Assembly (NCBI GenBank): GCA_037447655.1
Contig: JBBHKE010002037.1
Span: 1 to 56,375 of the forward strand
Length of the DNA: 56,375 nt
Source: Zygnema cylindricum
Taxonomy: Eukaryota > Streptophyta > Zygnematophyceae > Zygnematales > Zygnemataceae
Direction of reading: 5' to 3'
Shown here one piece after another: positions 34,745-46,100 of the stretch; the first letter of the stretch is position 1, and each line of letters opens with the position of its first letter. A program made the translations under genes and the position numbers. The notes beneath the pieces were generated by a model. The model was not told the DNA's origin, ran no database searches, and was given only the letters and a program-made list of their open reading frames with translations.

Positions 34745-35690
34745 TGCTCATAAATGGAAATTTGGCACCAATCTAACAAAGGCCGAGCTAGAGTTACTGA
34801 ATGACGTAGATTTACGAAATGTTGACTCATTTGCTTTTTTCTATGAACGATTTGGGTTGTCACACCACTTATAAGATTTCGATAGATCTCGAAGATGACA
34901 GCCCGATATTTAAATTGAAACATCGTTTGTCAGAAACTGAATGGGAAATGGTAGAAAAGCGATGTGCTGAACTAGGGAAGCTGGCCTAATCTATCGGCCA
35001 GACTCCACATTTGCAACTCCCACTGTCATGTCTCGGAAAAAAGAATTTGAGGGTAATTTTACTGAACGTCGAATGTGTGGTGACTATGGTGAACTAAAAG
35101 CTAGTTTAGTTCAAGATCGTCATCCTATGCCTATTGCCGAAGAAATATTTGATCACGTAGGCGGAGCAAAGTATTTTAGTATCATTGACCTCCGTCAAGG
35201 ATTCAATCAAATTGAGATAAGAAAAAAAACCAGCATAAAACTGCTTTTTGGGGTTGCGACGGCCGATGGGAATGGGCAGTAATGCCATTCAGACTGAAAA
35301 ATGCTCCGACAATATTTCAAAAAGTCATGGACTCCGTTTTTGGAGGTTGTAAATTTGCTAGATGTTACATCGATGACTTCATCATTGCCTCGGCTACTAT
35401 CGAAGAGCACACTGCTCACATCGAATGGGTATTGACTGAATTAAAAAAGGTTGGATTAAAATGTCATCCAGCGAAATGCACCTTTGGAGCCGAAGGAGTG
35501 CCTTACCTCGGCCATTTTATCTCGGCTGAGGGGATCACTCCTCTCGAAGCAAAGGTAGAGGCAATCAGTAAATTGCCTGCTCCCACGGACCTCACCAGTC
35601 TTCGAGCCTTTCTCGGACTTGCTAATTATTATCGCAGGTTTCTATCTAATTTTAGCACCATCGCATCTCCGTTAAATGACCTTCTCAAGA
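34745..35690 (+). pseudogene. gypsy reverse transcriptase (methyltransferase-linked element)
   Basis: The N-terminal part is scattered over frames: LTKAELELLNDVDLRNVDSF, then DDSPIFKLKHRLSETEWEMV. The palm follows with RMCGDYGELKA, YFSIIDLRQGFNQIEI (first Asp), an in-frame stop near 35281, then MPFRLKNAPTIFQKVMDSV. CYIDDFIIAS (YIDD) and GLANYYRRFLSNFSTIASPL come next. The order and motifs are those of Ty3/gypsy RT. At least three lesions make it non-functional. Confidence 0.85.
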
Positions 35691-36203
35691 AGGAAGTGGC
35701 GTTTAAATGGGGTCCCGATCAGATTTCCGCATTTCAAAAATTCAAAAACCGCTTTATCAAGTGCTCCAATTCTCCGTCCTCCCAATCACAAACTCCCTTT
35801 TTGTCTTCAAACAAACTTTGGGAAACCCGGAATCGCTGCCATTTTGACACAAAGAGAGTTGAGCGGAGAGGAATACGTAGTTACTTACGCGAGTAGAAGC
35901 AATAACCGGGCTGAATCAAATTATAGTAGCTACGAAGGAGAGTGTCTAGCCGCGGTTTGGGGAGTCGTTCACTTCCGCCATTATTTGTACGGAAAACCTT
36001 TCACACTCTTAACTGACCATCAGCTCTTACATTGGCTGATGACGAACGATAAGCTTTCCGGGAAGTTAGCCCGATGGGCTTTAATCTTACAAGAATATGA
36101 CGTTGAAATAATTTACCGACCAGGTCTGCTTAGTCTAAACGCAGACGGAATTTCCCGAAATCCTTTGCCCCGAACAATTGATAACGGAGTTCGACAGTAC
36201 TAA
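35690..36203 (+). pseudogene. gypsy RNase H (methyltransferase-linked element)
   Basis: After a frameshift near 35750 the frame 35676-36203 carries LQTNFGKPGIAAILTQ, where the catalytic Asp of QTDFG has become Asn. It continues with YASRSNNRAESNYSSYEGEC, LTDHQLLHWLMTNDKLSGKL and LNADGISRNPLPR, and stops at 36201-36203. No integrase follows. Confidence 0.85.
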
Positions 36204-36204
36204 G

Positions 36205-36365
36205 CCGATGGATGACCACTAGGCCCCACGGTCTATTTATATTCCTTGCAAGAGTTATCTTATCAAGGATAATCTGAATTTATACTTAAATAGAATAAAT
36301 CAAAGCATAAACAACCAAAAAAGATAAATAAAAACCGAAAATGACAATATGCCCGACACTTATGA
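36205..36365 (-). repeat. Inverted gypsy LTR-end fragment
   Basis: On the minus strand this reads GATAACTCTTG(C/T)AAGGAAT followed by GGGCCTAGTGG. It aligns with the end of the 21763-22940 unit and the bases just after it (GATAACTCTTG...AATACG, AGAGCCTAGTGG). It abuts the 10-N gap and lies about 80 bp from the helicase stop codon. Confidence 0.6.
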
Positions 36366-36375
36366 NNNNNNNNNN
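36366..36375. other. Assembly gap (N)
   Basis: Ten N, a nominal-size gap, so the true spacing to the neighbouring gene is unknown. Confidence 1.
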
Positions 36376-36442
36376 TATCACACCTTAAAAGGAAAAGACC
36401 CTTTGCTCCTCCTAAGCCTACCAGTGTTTCCCAATAAACTTT

Positions 36443-37105
36443 TCAAAAAACCAAGTGAATCAAACAACAAAAAAAACCCTGACTGGCTCCGTTCTCACTA
36501 GCACTGAGAGACGTTACTAGTTCGATCACTCTTGCCTCGGTCAGTCCCAAAAAAAACAACAAACTAAGTGAACCAAAAAACTTTTCAAATAACCCTTTGT
36601 GACCATCCGAATCCTCCTCGTTTCCCAGAAAAGGAAAATTCCACACTATTCTTCCAACCTTCTCCCAGGGGAGTACAGGAATATTAAAGATATTTCCCTC
36701 TTCCCTTCTCTCTCCTCCTTTCCTCCCGTCCATGTATGCCCCGAGTTTTGTCGCATCTATTCCGAAAAAAACGCTTACTTCCTTTGTCGCTCGCAATGTT
36801 TGAACTCTCCGTTTAACGGTCGTGTACATGGAAAGTGAATCTCGTTCAGAATCTAAAGTAGTGGCAATTATTCTGTTTGGTTTGTCAATAACATTTGTGA
36901 GAGCCTCGGCAAAAGAAAAGTCTCCCTCTCCAAGGAGGACAATTTGTTGGTTGGGATTGGTTCCACAGTAAAGATCTCTAACAGCTTCCATGTCCTCTTT
37001 TTTTGCATCCATTGAACGGAAAACTAAAGGATCCTCATAGGTAGATTCAGTTTGAACAGATTCATCCGAATGTAAAAAAACACACCTATCTCCATTTCGA
37101 CAGCC
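36443..37105 (-). CDS. Helicase exon 13: second CCCH finger and BMT5-like domain, stop
   Basis: The second finger C-x8-C-x5-C-x3-H is completed across the splice (GCRNGDRCVFLH). Then come QQIVLLGEGDFSFAEALTN, IIATTLDSER, VFFGIDATKLG and GRIVWNFPFLG. These are the pattern of the BMT5-like (25S rRNA uridine-N3 methyltransferase-like) Rossmann domain. The stop lies at 36443-36445. A further C-terminal exon cannot be excluded because of the nearby gap and the short C-terminal part of the domain. Confidence 0.82.
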   Translation of the reverse strand, partial: GCRNGDRCVFLHSDESVQTESTYEDPLVFRSMDAKKEDMEAVRDLYCGTNPNQQIVLLGEGDFSFAEALTNVIDKPNRIIATTLDSERDSLSMYTTVKRRVQTLRATKEVSVFFGIDATKLGAYMDGRKGGERREEGNIFNIPVLPWEKVGRIVWNFPFLGNEEDSDGHKGLFEKFFGSLSLLFFLGLTEARVIELVTSLSASENGASQGFFCCLIHLVF

Positions 37106-40100
37106 CTGAAAAAAATATGGAAGAAAATACAAAGAAAAGTGAAAATATGGGTAAATTTATAAAAAACAAAGCAAAAAATGATTAACCAGGCCCACGAATG
37201 TCAGCGATCATTATAAACGCCATCAGTGTAAAGATTTTTATTCCTCTAAACATATTCTTACTCACCAGAAACAAAGAGAGGAAAATTTGATCAAATTTTA
37301 CCTTAAATGAATCGATCAGAAGCGTGAAATTATGGCTGAAATAATAGTAGCACCACGTTCTACAAAAGAAATAAAGAGATATAAAAATAAGATACAAAAA
37401 AAAACTAACCAATCTTACCTTAGAAGTTCCATAAAACTTGCAAAGAGGTTGCCTGCTCTGCTTTTCTTCGATTTCGGAAGAGCCGGAATGCGAAAAAGGA
37501 CAATCATCTCCTCTGAAACACATTCCTCGAAGGTAAAACATGCAAATTTTGGAACTTCTATACGGTTTCTCTTCCTCTTCCTCATATGAAAACTGATTTG
37601 ATGTATGCTTATTAAGTGAAAGTTCTTGCAAAGCACCCCAATCAACAAATGTTGTATGCCCTCGAGATGTTTCCGCTAACGGAACCGAAAAATCATCCGC
37701 GTGGTAACTGTTGGTCCCATTTTGTATATTGAATCCGTTAACTGGAGTCCTATAATGGCTGTCTCTTACGGAACTAGAGTGGGAATTCACGTTTTGAAAA
37801 TTGGCGTTTCCAGAATCTCGAACGTATTTTCTGCCACCGCCAGCCCATGGCTGAGGGGTTGGCCCATTCAATACAGAATTGTGGGAATTTCCCCCATTAT
37901 TTGGTCCAAATTTATATGATGAACTCGTGGAGACGTTTCCTAAAGAAGATGAAGCATGAATACTTCCCTGGTGGTAGTCAGAACTTGAACTGACTCCATA
38001 ATTGTCTCCTCCTCCTCCCCCTCCGAGTTGAAATATATTTAAGTCTTCTGATGATTGTGGTCGAATGTACTTGTTGTTCCATGTTTGTTGGACTGCCATT
38101 CCGTTATTCCATTTATTTCCAGAACTCTTACCGCTTTTTGCAATCTCTGTCTCTTCTTCACCCGCCTGGGCTTGAGGCTTCTCTGTCTTTGTCTGCAAAA
38201 AAATAAAGATAATGTCACAGGTATAAATGATTGTCTTGAACTGAAAAGAAAAGATAAGAGTTTATCTCATTCAGCCTTTTTCCTTCCTTTGAGTTTGACA
38301 TTGACATCCTCCCATGAGAAGCGGAAATGAACAGTGGGGGACAAGATTAATAAAAAAGAAAAGAGTTTGCAGGAAAAAGCCATGTGTTCAGATGAGAAGG
38401 ATGGGCATTAAAATGCATTTACGATCTTGAAAAAAACTCTCATTTTATCACTCACCAGCTTACAAGAAATAAAGACACATGTGATATGACACAAAAATAG
38501 TTGAAATAAAGAACCATCCCCAGTTGACCAGAAATATATACAAGTATCTTCGGTTCAATTTTCACCACTGAACATAAGCTTTTGAGGTTCCAATTATATT
38601 TGAGAAGTACTGCAAAGAAAACCTGATAGCTTTTTGGTACTCACTTCTGACAGAAGCAACTCACACTCACATCTGACAAAGCAAATTCAGGATACCCAGG
38701 CATTTGAGTCAAAACCGATATGCAAAAGCAAAAAAAACTAAGGAAAATTCAGATATTTTCACAAGTTTCACCCCACCTCTGCAAACTTCAATTTCTCAAG
38801 TGTCTCATGTGCGTGAAAAGTGACTTTATTTCCAGTAAACTAAGGTGTTTTGAACAGAAACGTTTTGAACTCACCTCAGATACAAGAGATTTCAATTTCC
38901 CAACTGTTTTTCATTTGAGTGAAAAGTGACTTTGTTTCCAGGACTATGGTGACAATCTTAAAATTGGAATTATTTCCTGACATTCTCAGATGATATTCTA
39001 AACAACAAAGTTTTCAACTCACCTCAGATACAAGAGATTTCAATTTCCCAAGACTTTTATGTGAGTGAAAAGTTGGGGGTTCCACAAAAGGAATCGAGAG
39101 GCACTCCTCTGTAGAAAATCCGTGAAAGGACATAATAGAGCTTTCTGGTTGGACGATGCCCTCAGGCCCAAGAGCTATGGGAGTTGAAGAAGAAGCAATT
39201 TCACATTGATGACAGCAAATTTCCGATGTATAATAGCGTGGAGGCCCTTTGACATCGTTGAGAAAGTCAGGAGGAAAACGGTGCATGTTTTCCAAAGTGA
39301 TGTCCACTAAAACATTTCAAAAAGGCGACAGAAAACAGGTTTTAGACTGGACACCAAGAAGTGAGAGAAGAAACCTTAAATCTTGTGAGGTAGGAGATTC
39401 AAGATTGCCTATCTTTCTTCTTCAAGGCTTACAACAAAAATAATAGGCGGGAAGGTCTTGAATTGCATTGGTTCACACCAATCAAGCATACATTATATAA
39501 AAATATTCTCAAAAAAGTTCTCACGCATTTCCTTAAGAGTTCACCAAAAAGAACAAAAATATGGCTAATACGTCACTCTCGTTTTGTTCCCAAAACCCTC
39601 CACAAATTTGATATTATTTCTTTTACATTTACTTGAAATTCTCTTGATAAAAAAAAAAGGGCTACATATCACTCTCCTTTTGGTTTCAAAAACTCTCATC
39701 AGTTTCTGACATTCCAGGAAGAGCTTATTGCAATAAACGGCAACCAAACTCCAAACTACTCACTGATCGAGCATTTGTTTCAAATTTACCACAAAAAGAG
39801 TGATGAAAAACGACAACAAAAATAAAAATGGGAGCTGGATACAGGGACTATCTATTACTCTCCCTTTCCTTTCACGAATCTCACACTCACCTGTTTCTGA
39901 TATTCCATGAAGAGCTGATTGTAATACATGATGTCTACGACACCATTCATTCTCAGCTTCCAAAGAAAGCCCTCCACCAGTCCCCCCAGCTTTGAATTCT
40001 GCCTTCAAAGGATTTCCTGTTTTCAAATCTTCTGCATAATCGAGAATTGCACAAAGTCTTTCTTCATCCTGCAATAACAGTAATATCACAAACACAAACC

Positions 40101-43100
40101 TGAGGCATAATTTCTGAATTAAGTACTTACATGTTTCACTAATGGCAAAAGACGAAATTCTCGTTCTGAATCGCCTCATTTCTCATCATATGTCACAGAA
40201 TTTTTGTAGATCATCTACAGGCTTGACACCACTTTCCATCAATAGTTTGACAAGAAACTGTAATCAGATTATGATTGTGACACTCTCTAGATAGGAAGTT
40301 TTTAAATGATACACTTCTCGGCATTTCAAAACTCACAATAATGAGTATGGCTATTGTTATAAAAAACAAGGGATCTTGCAGCTGAATATCCAAAAATTGT
40401 TCTTACTAGAGATCTTTACACCTATATGACCATGGAAATCAATAACTATCCTTCAACTGGCATTCAAGTGTAGCTACATCATAAAAAAGAGGGGAAAATC
40501 ATACAGACGTAAACATCTGAAGGGACAACATAAATACCAAAATGCCGGGCCTTTCTCTCTCTATCACACATTTTCAAACCTGTGACAAAACCCACCTTAT
40601 ATGTCCGTTGCCAGAATTCGTATGCAAAAAGATTCGCCATTAATACTCTGGATCGAGAAGGTTGGGTGGTATTCTTGTCAATAGATTCTTCTTTAGTTGG
40701 AGGGGCATAACTCTCCACATATTTTAAATGCTGTTTAAAGATCAAAATCATTCTAAAAATGGTGTCAAAAATGTCAAAAAAAAAAAAAAATCACCTGCTG
40801 TTGTAACAACTTAGTGACATATTGCAATTCACTCCTCCTACTTACAAGATTCTGTGAACCGAAAGGTCGATTTATCGGGAATGGAGCCGCGTCCATAATT
40901 GCTGCAAGGACCAAACTCTCTCTCAGTATCCCCTGTCTCCCTCCCTTTATTGCCATCATTGCAGCGTCTAATGATAGTGGTAATGCCACAAGCAACCTTC
41001 CATAAGTTGTTGGAGAAAAAACTTGTTTGTGTCCCTTTTCAGATCGAGAAACGATTGAATTAATGTCCACGAGATATGAAATCGCATCACTTACTGTGAC
41101 TGGGGCTGGGGGATCCATCAAACGCGAAAAAAGTACTGCCAAAATAAAAAAAGAGACGATTCACAAAATGGACCATAGTTAAACGGACAAACTCACACAA
41201 TGAGAGATCACAATGACTTTTCCTCGGCATTTCTAACCACAGTAGGCAACCTACAATAAAATGGACTATCTTCTAGTTGAAATTAGAAATATAAAAATCT
41301 ACTTAAAAAATATCTCTCTTCGCAATTTAGTGCTACAAAATACTGAAACGATGCGCCTCTGGACTTTTTGCAACAAATCAACTTGTTATAAATGATGTGA
41401 TCCTTTTGGTGAAAGAGATATTCCATAATGTAAATCTGGATGACCGTTTGAGGTCATCACACAGCAAAGGGCCCAAACTTGTGATACCTCCAGGGTAAAT
41501 CTCAACCACCTGGATATTCTTAAGCAGTTTACAGAGAACATGGGGTTTGCACCTTGTACAGCATTTAATCGAGGCTAACCAGCATTTGAAGTCAATGCGA
41601 TGCTTTCTATCTTCACGCGATTCCTTAATTCTGAATGTTAGATATGGGCACTCGCAACTTTCATAAATGTCGGTATCAGAACAATTGGTCGAATATCGAT
41701 TTTGCTGTTATTTGCTAATTTTAGTATTTGCGTCTTCATGATTATGCCGATACCAAACCAACTTGGTCAAATATCAATTTTGCAGTCATTTGCTGATTTT
41801 AGATTTACATCTTCCAGCTGATGAAGTTTTAGCTCACGTCGGGTTGCTACCATCATGTGTTTCTGAAGCACTTTATTCTAGCCAAAAAGGTCTTTTGTTT
41901 TCTTAGCCTCTTCAATTCTAACCAACGAGTTCTTTTAGCCACTTCAGTGAGATTTTTGGGACTAGTGTCACCATTTCAAGGGGTAAAGCTATTCAAGACC
42001 AATATGCTGTACTAAGGCTCTAACCAAGCCAGCTTATGGTTGGAGTTGTTGACAGTGGGATGACACGTAGGTGATAACAGGGTGACAATTGGTGAAAAAC
42101 ATTCAAAATTAGTGACAAAAGAGTGACAACTTGAAGACAGTGACAAATTTTGCGCAGAAAAACTCGATAATTTTGGACCATGTTTCAGCAACCGACGGTA
42201 GTGACATGCCAACACCAGAATCAGAACCTTCCATTTCACACCTTGAAAAACGAACACGCAGTCTCACTTTCAAGAGTTCTAAATTACAGTCCCCTGACTC
42301 ATGAAATTTCCTTTTGCCCAGTCGTGAAATACTATCATGTCAGATGTCACACGTGCCTCACCTTGGGGGTCACTTAAAGCTTTGTGTGCTGCACAAGTCA
42401 GCATTAATACTTGTTTCCTCAAGGAAAGAAGTTGGGCCGCTGGAGTTTCAAATTTTGGAAAATCAACGTATAGTTTTCGAGGAACTAGTCGATATACAAC
42501 TCCATCGCAAGTACGCCCAGTTCGTCCTTTTCTCTGGTCTGCCTGAAAACCAATTCGAGAACAAGAAAGTAATAATAACCCCTATTAGTGAAGGATAGTC
42601 AGAACTATTGATACTTCCCTGAAATCAAAAACTGAAAGAGGAAATATTAAGAGGTTCAAAATGATCATTCTGGAATTATGTAGGATCGACAACAACTAAC
42701 CCAAACAATTATAGCCTTACGAGCTAAATAATTTGTGAGTATGTCATACAGTCCAAATAGAAACAAGAATATAATAAACATAATAAAATTTTAACAAAGT
42801 AATAATCAAAATAATAATGATAATACTAAAAAAGATTTTAAAATAACAATAATAACATCATCACTCACCTGTGATTGTGAAACCCACACAATTCTCGACT
42901 TATGACGTTTCTCACTGGTATTCCAACAAAGCTCAAGATTACGGCAAAGGTCTAAAACAAAGGTCACACCGGGCATTGTCACGGAGGACTCTGCAATATT
43001 CGTTGCCAAGACCACCTGTAACAGCATTCAGGAAAAGGTTAGTGACAATTTTATTTAACTAAAAAAATAATGACACAGTGCTCATCGTTATTATATGTAA

Positions 43101-46100
43101 TAACACTGTTGCCATCTCAATAAATTCTAAACTAGTCTTTTTGATTCTAATTTCACAATTAGTTCCTTTAATAGCAGGAACTGAGTAGATCATCCATTTC
43201 CCACAACAACAGGCAACAAATCCTCGGAAGACTTCGACTTCCTTACTGCCCATCTTCGAAAAGTCCACATTAAGAAAAAGTGCACCTTCAAAAAATATAC
43301 CTTCAAAAAGATACACCTTCAAAAAAGTACTATAGACGCACTGCGCCCCTGCCTCATACCTTAATACAGCACTGAAAGCAGGATGAAAAAAGACTACGGA
43401 TCCACTACAACTTTTCAAACAAACACAATTGTCCATGCACTGGAGTTTTTTGAATCAAATTGATTTCTGCTCTATCAAAAAATTGGTAGAACAAAAATGC
43501 TCGTGCATTTAAATCTGACAGTTTTAGTCATTCAATGGTGACATCACCTCATGGGAATGTCCGCCTCGACTATCAAAGGAAAACGTTTGTGCAATTTCAC
43601 AGTTGAGCATCCCATACAAATTGGAACAACAAAACCAAACTATTGTTTTAAGACATTGGGAATTAAACATCAAACAAAAGCTACCACAAATCTCCACCAG
43701 ATGTCCATTTTCAAACAGTAGATATTGAACCTTGGCGGCCTCATAAATGATTTAAAGTTAATTGTCCCTTCCCAGGATATTCATGTCCCTTCCCAGAAAA
43801 AATGAACTCACTTTCCTGAAACGTGATTCGTGAACCTCCATAGCTTTCAAGCACAAATCCATGTCGACGCTACTATGAAGAACAACTACTCGTAATGGTT
43901 GACCACATTTTTGAAGCAATTCCCATTGGCTCTCTAAGGAACGATAAGTTGGTAAAAACACCAAAATACTCTTGCTTCGATCCGGTTCATTAACGTGAAT
44001 ATGCAAAATGAGATCCAAAATGAGGGCATGAGTTGGGTTATCAATATGGTTGTCACCAGAATGTTCTTCGGTTTTTTTGGCTTTCAAATCCTCCAGAAGC
44101 GCCAAGTGCCTAGGTTGCTTGCCCAATTCGTCCACAGCCTACAAATCAATAAAGTCACAGTATGCTGGTTCAGAAATGTAACCCACCACTTTTTTGTAGC
44201 TTAAACATCAATAAGGGCACATTTTCTAACAAAGAAATGTTTGCCAGTAGGGGATTTCAAACTAAAACATCAATAAAGACAATTTTTCTGGTTCAGGAAC
44301 GAAAACCACCACAAATGCTGGAAAACTAGCCGTGAATTGCGTGAAATGTTAGCATCCATGGGTTTTGACAATTAATGGCAAAAAAAAAAAACAAGTATTA
44401 TCACTATGCCAAATGAAGTTATCATCTATTGTGCATAAAACGGAATCCAAGAAAGTCCAAAATTGTATGATCGTCAAAATCCAAAAATGTGACAAACCAA
44501 ACTTCAATAACGCCACTGAAGCAGGGAGGGCTCATATGGTTGTTAAACATCAGACCTGGGATCAGTTTCTGTGAAAGATGTATATTTTTATCATTGCCCT
44601 CCGTTGTGTTTAGGCACGCATGTGAGTTTTGAACTCCGAGCGTCAACAAAAAGCCATATCGAGGAATAGGTCTCCCATTCCTCATGCATGCCATGAAATG
44701 CAAAGTATAAATACACAAGAAAATAATATCTCTCACAATTCACCTGCTCCAGATATTTCACACGTGTGTTAAACAATTGCTGCACCAAAAAATTTGAAGT
44801 GTCAGCGATAGTAATTCGCTGCACTCTCTCTCCCTGTCCGAGCTCACGGAAATAATCCGCATATCGATTGAAGTCAGCTGTGGCTGACATCAACACTAAT
44901 CTGCAGCCAAAAAACAAAAAAAAACAAAAAGCTCATCATACATCCAACCTGAGAAATTCATACCAATTGAATGCCTCATAGGCCAGATGGCAGCAACAAG
45001 TTTCTATAATTCTTTCTTTATGCATCCCAAGCGCGGTTAAAGACGAAACGAGAATAAATCATTGCTTACAAACGGAAACTTTAGCTAAGTCAAGTCACTT
45101 ATACATACTATCACTAATGAACAACCACAACTCAATCCACTAGACAATAGATTCCGTACTATTAACCTGTCTTTCCAAGTTCAACCGTGCTCAGAATTCC
45201 TTTTCCTCACTACAAACCAAAATCTCCTGCTCCCTCAGTATCAACAAGGAGCCTGAGTAGAGTTTTATGGCAAGTCATGCCTTCGAATTTTTGACAGCAG
45301 AACTATAGATACATTCAACCGCCACCTTTCCTGCATGGGTGGGCAGGAGTGCATATTTACACCATGCGACAGAAGTCACAAATCTCCCTGCGCTGTCTGA
45401 CAGGAGAATTACACTTACGAAATATTACCCTCACTTTGAAGGTAAAACGTGAGTAAAAGTACACAGTACAGTTTTTTGAGAAATAGTACGTACAAATATA
45501 CAGAAAACTGAACGATTACCCACAAAACAACAATAGTGTGTGATTCCCCTACAGGCTGACAACGTCAAATCTTGCATTGGAAGTCTAAAAACATTTTTGG
45601 GTGCCTCCTTTTCAGCAGCCAAGGAAATAAAATTACTAATTTTGTACTTTTAACAAACTACCAAGGTCAAGTTCTGTTGGGCTTAGGAAGGTTAAATAGA
45701 TTCCTACACAAAATCGAGAGACACTTCTACCTCGATTCTTGAACCTGTACCTTTATTTGAACACTATTTTAATCCCAGAATAGGAAGAAAAAGTCTCACC
45801 GACAATTAGTAGACCGGAGCATAAGCTGTTTTGCGCAGGCTAAGACGAGATCGCTTTCCACACTTCTTTCGTGGACTTCATCAAGTACAAGTGCTCGAAA
45901 CCGATTCAAAACTTTAACTCCATTGGCCCGGAGCTCCTCCAATAAAATGCCTGCAGTGGCAAATACTATTTTTGACCTGAAAATCATGAGGAAATACACC
46001 CAACCAATGACTACTGTGGTCATTGAAAACCAAAAAGACGTAGTAAAGGAATGTCAAACAATCTAATTAAAATACCTTAGTCCTAAGTTGTGTTTAACAG

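Larger units (their letters stand above)
32889..36203 (+). mobile_element. Third gypsy fragment with C5-methyltransferase, RT and RNase H
   Basis: This is an internal fragment of a gypsy element closely related to the one at 28.7-29.8 kb (same GVPYLGHFISAEGITPLEAK and SRSNNRAESNYSSYEGE blocks). A cytosine methyltransferase homologue lies upstream of the RT in the same orientation. Gag, integrase and intact ends are missing. The sequence after 36203 is an inverted LTR-end fragment. Confidence 0.8.
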
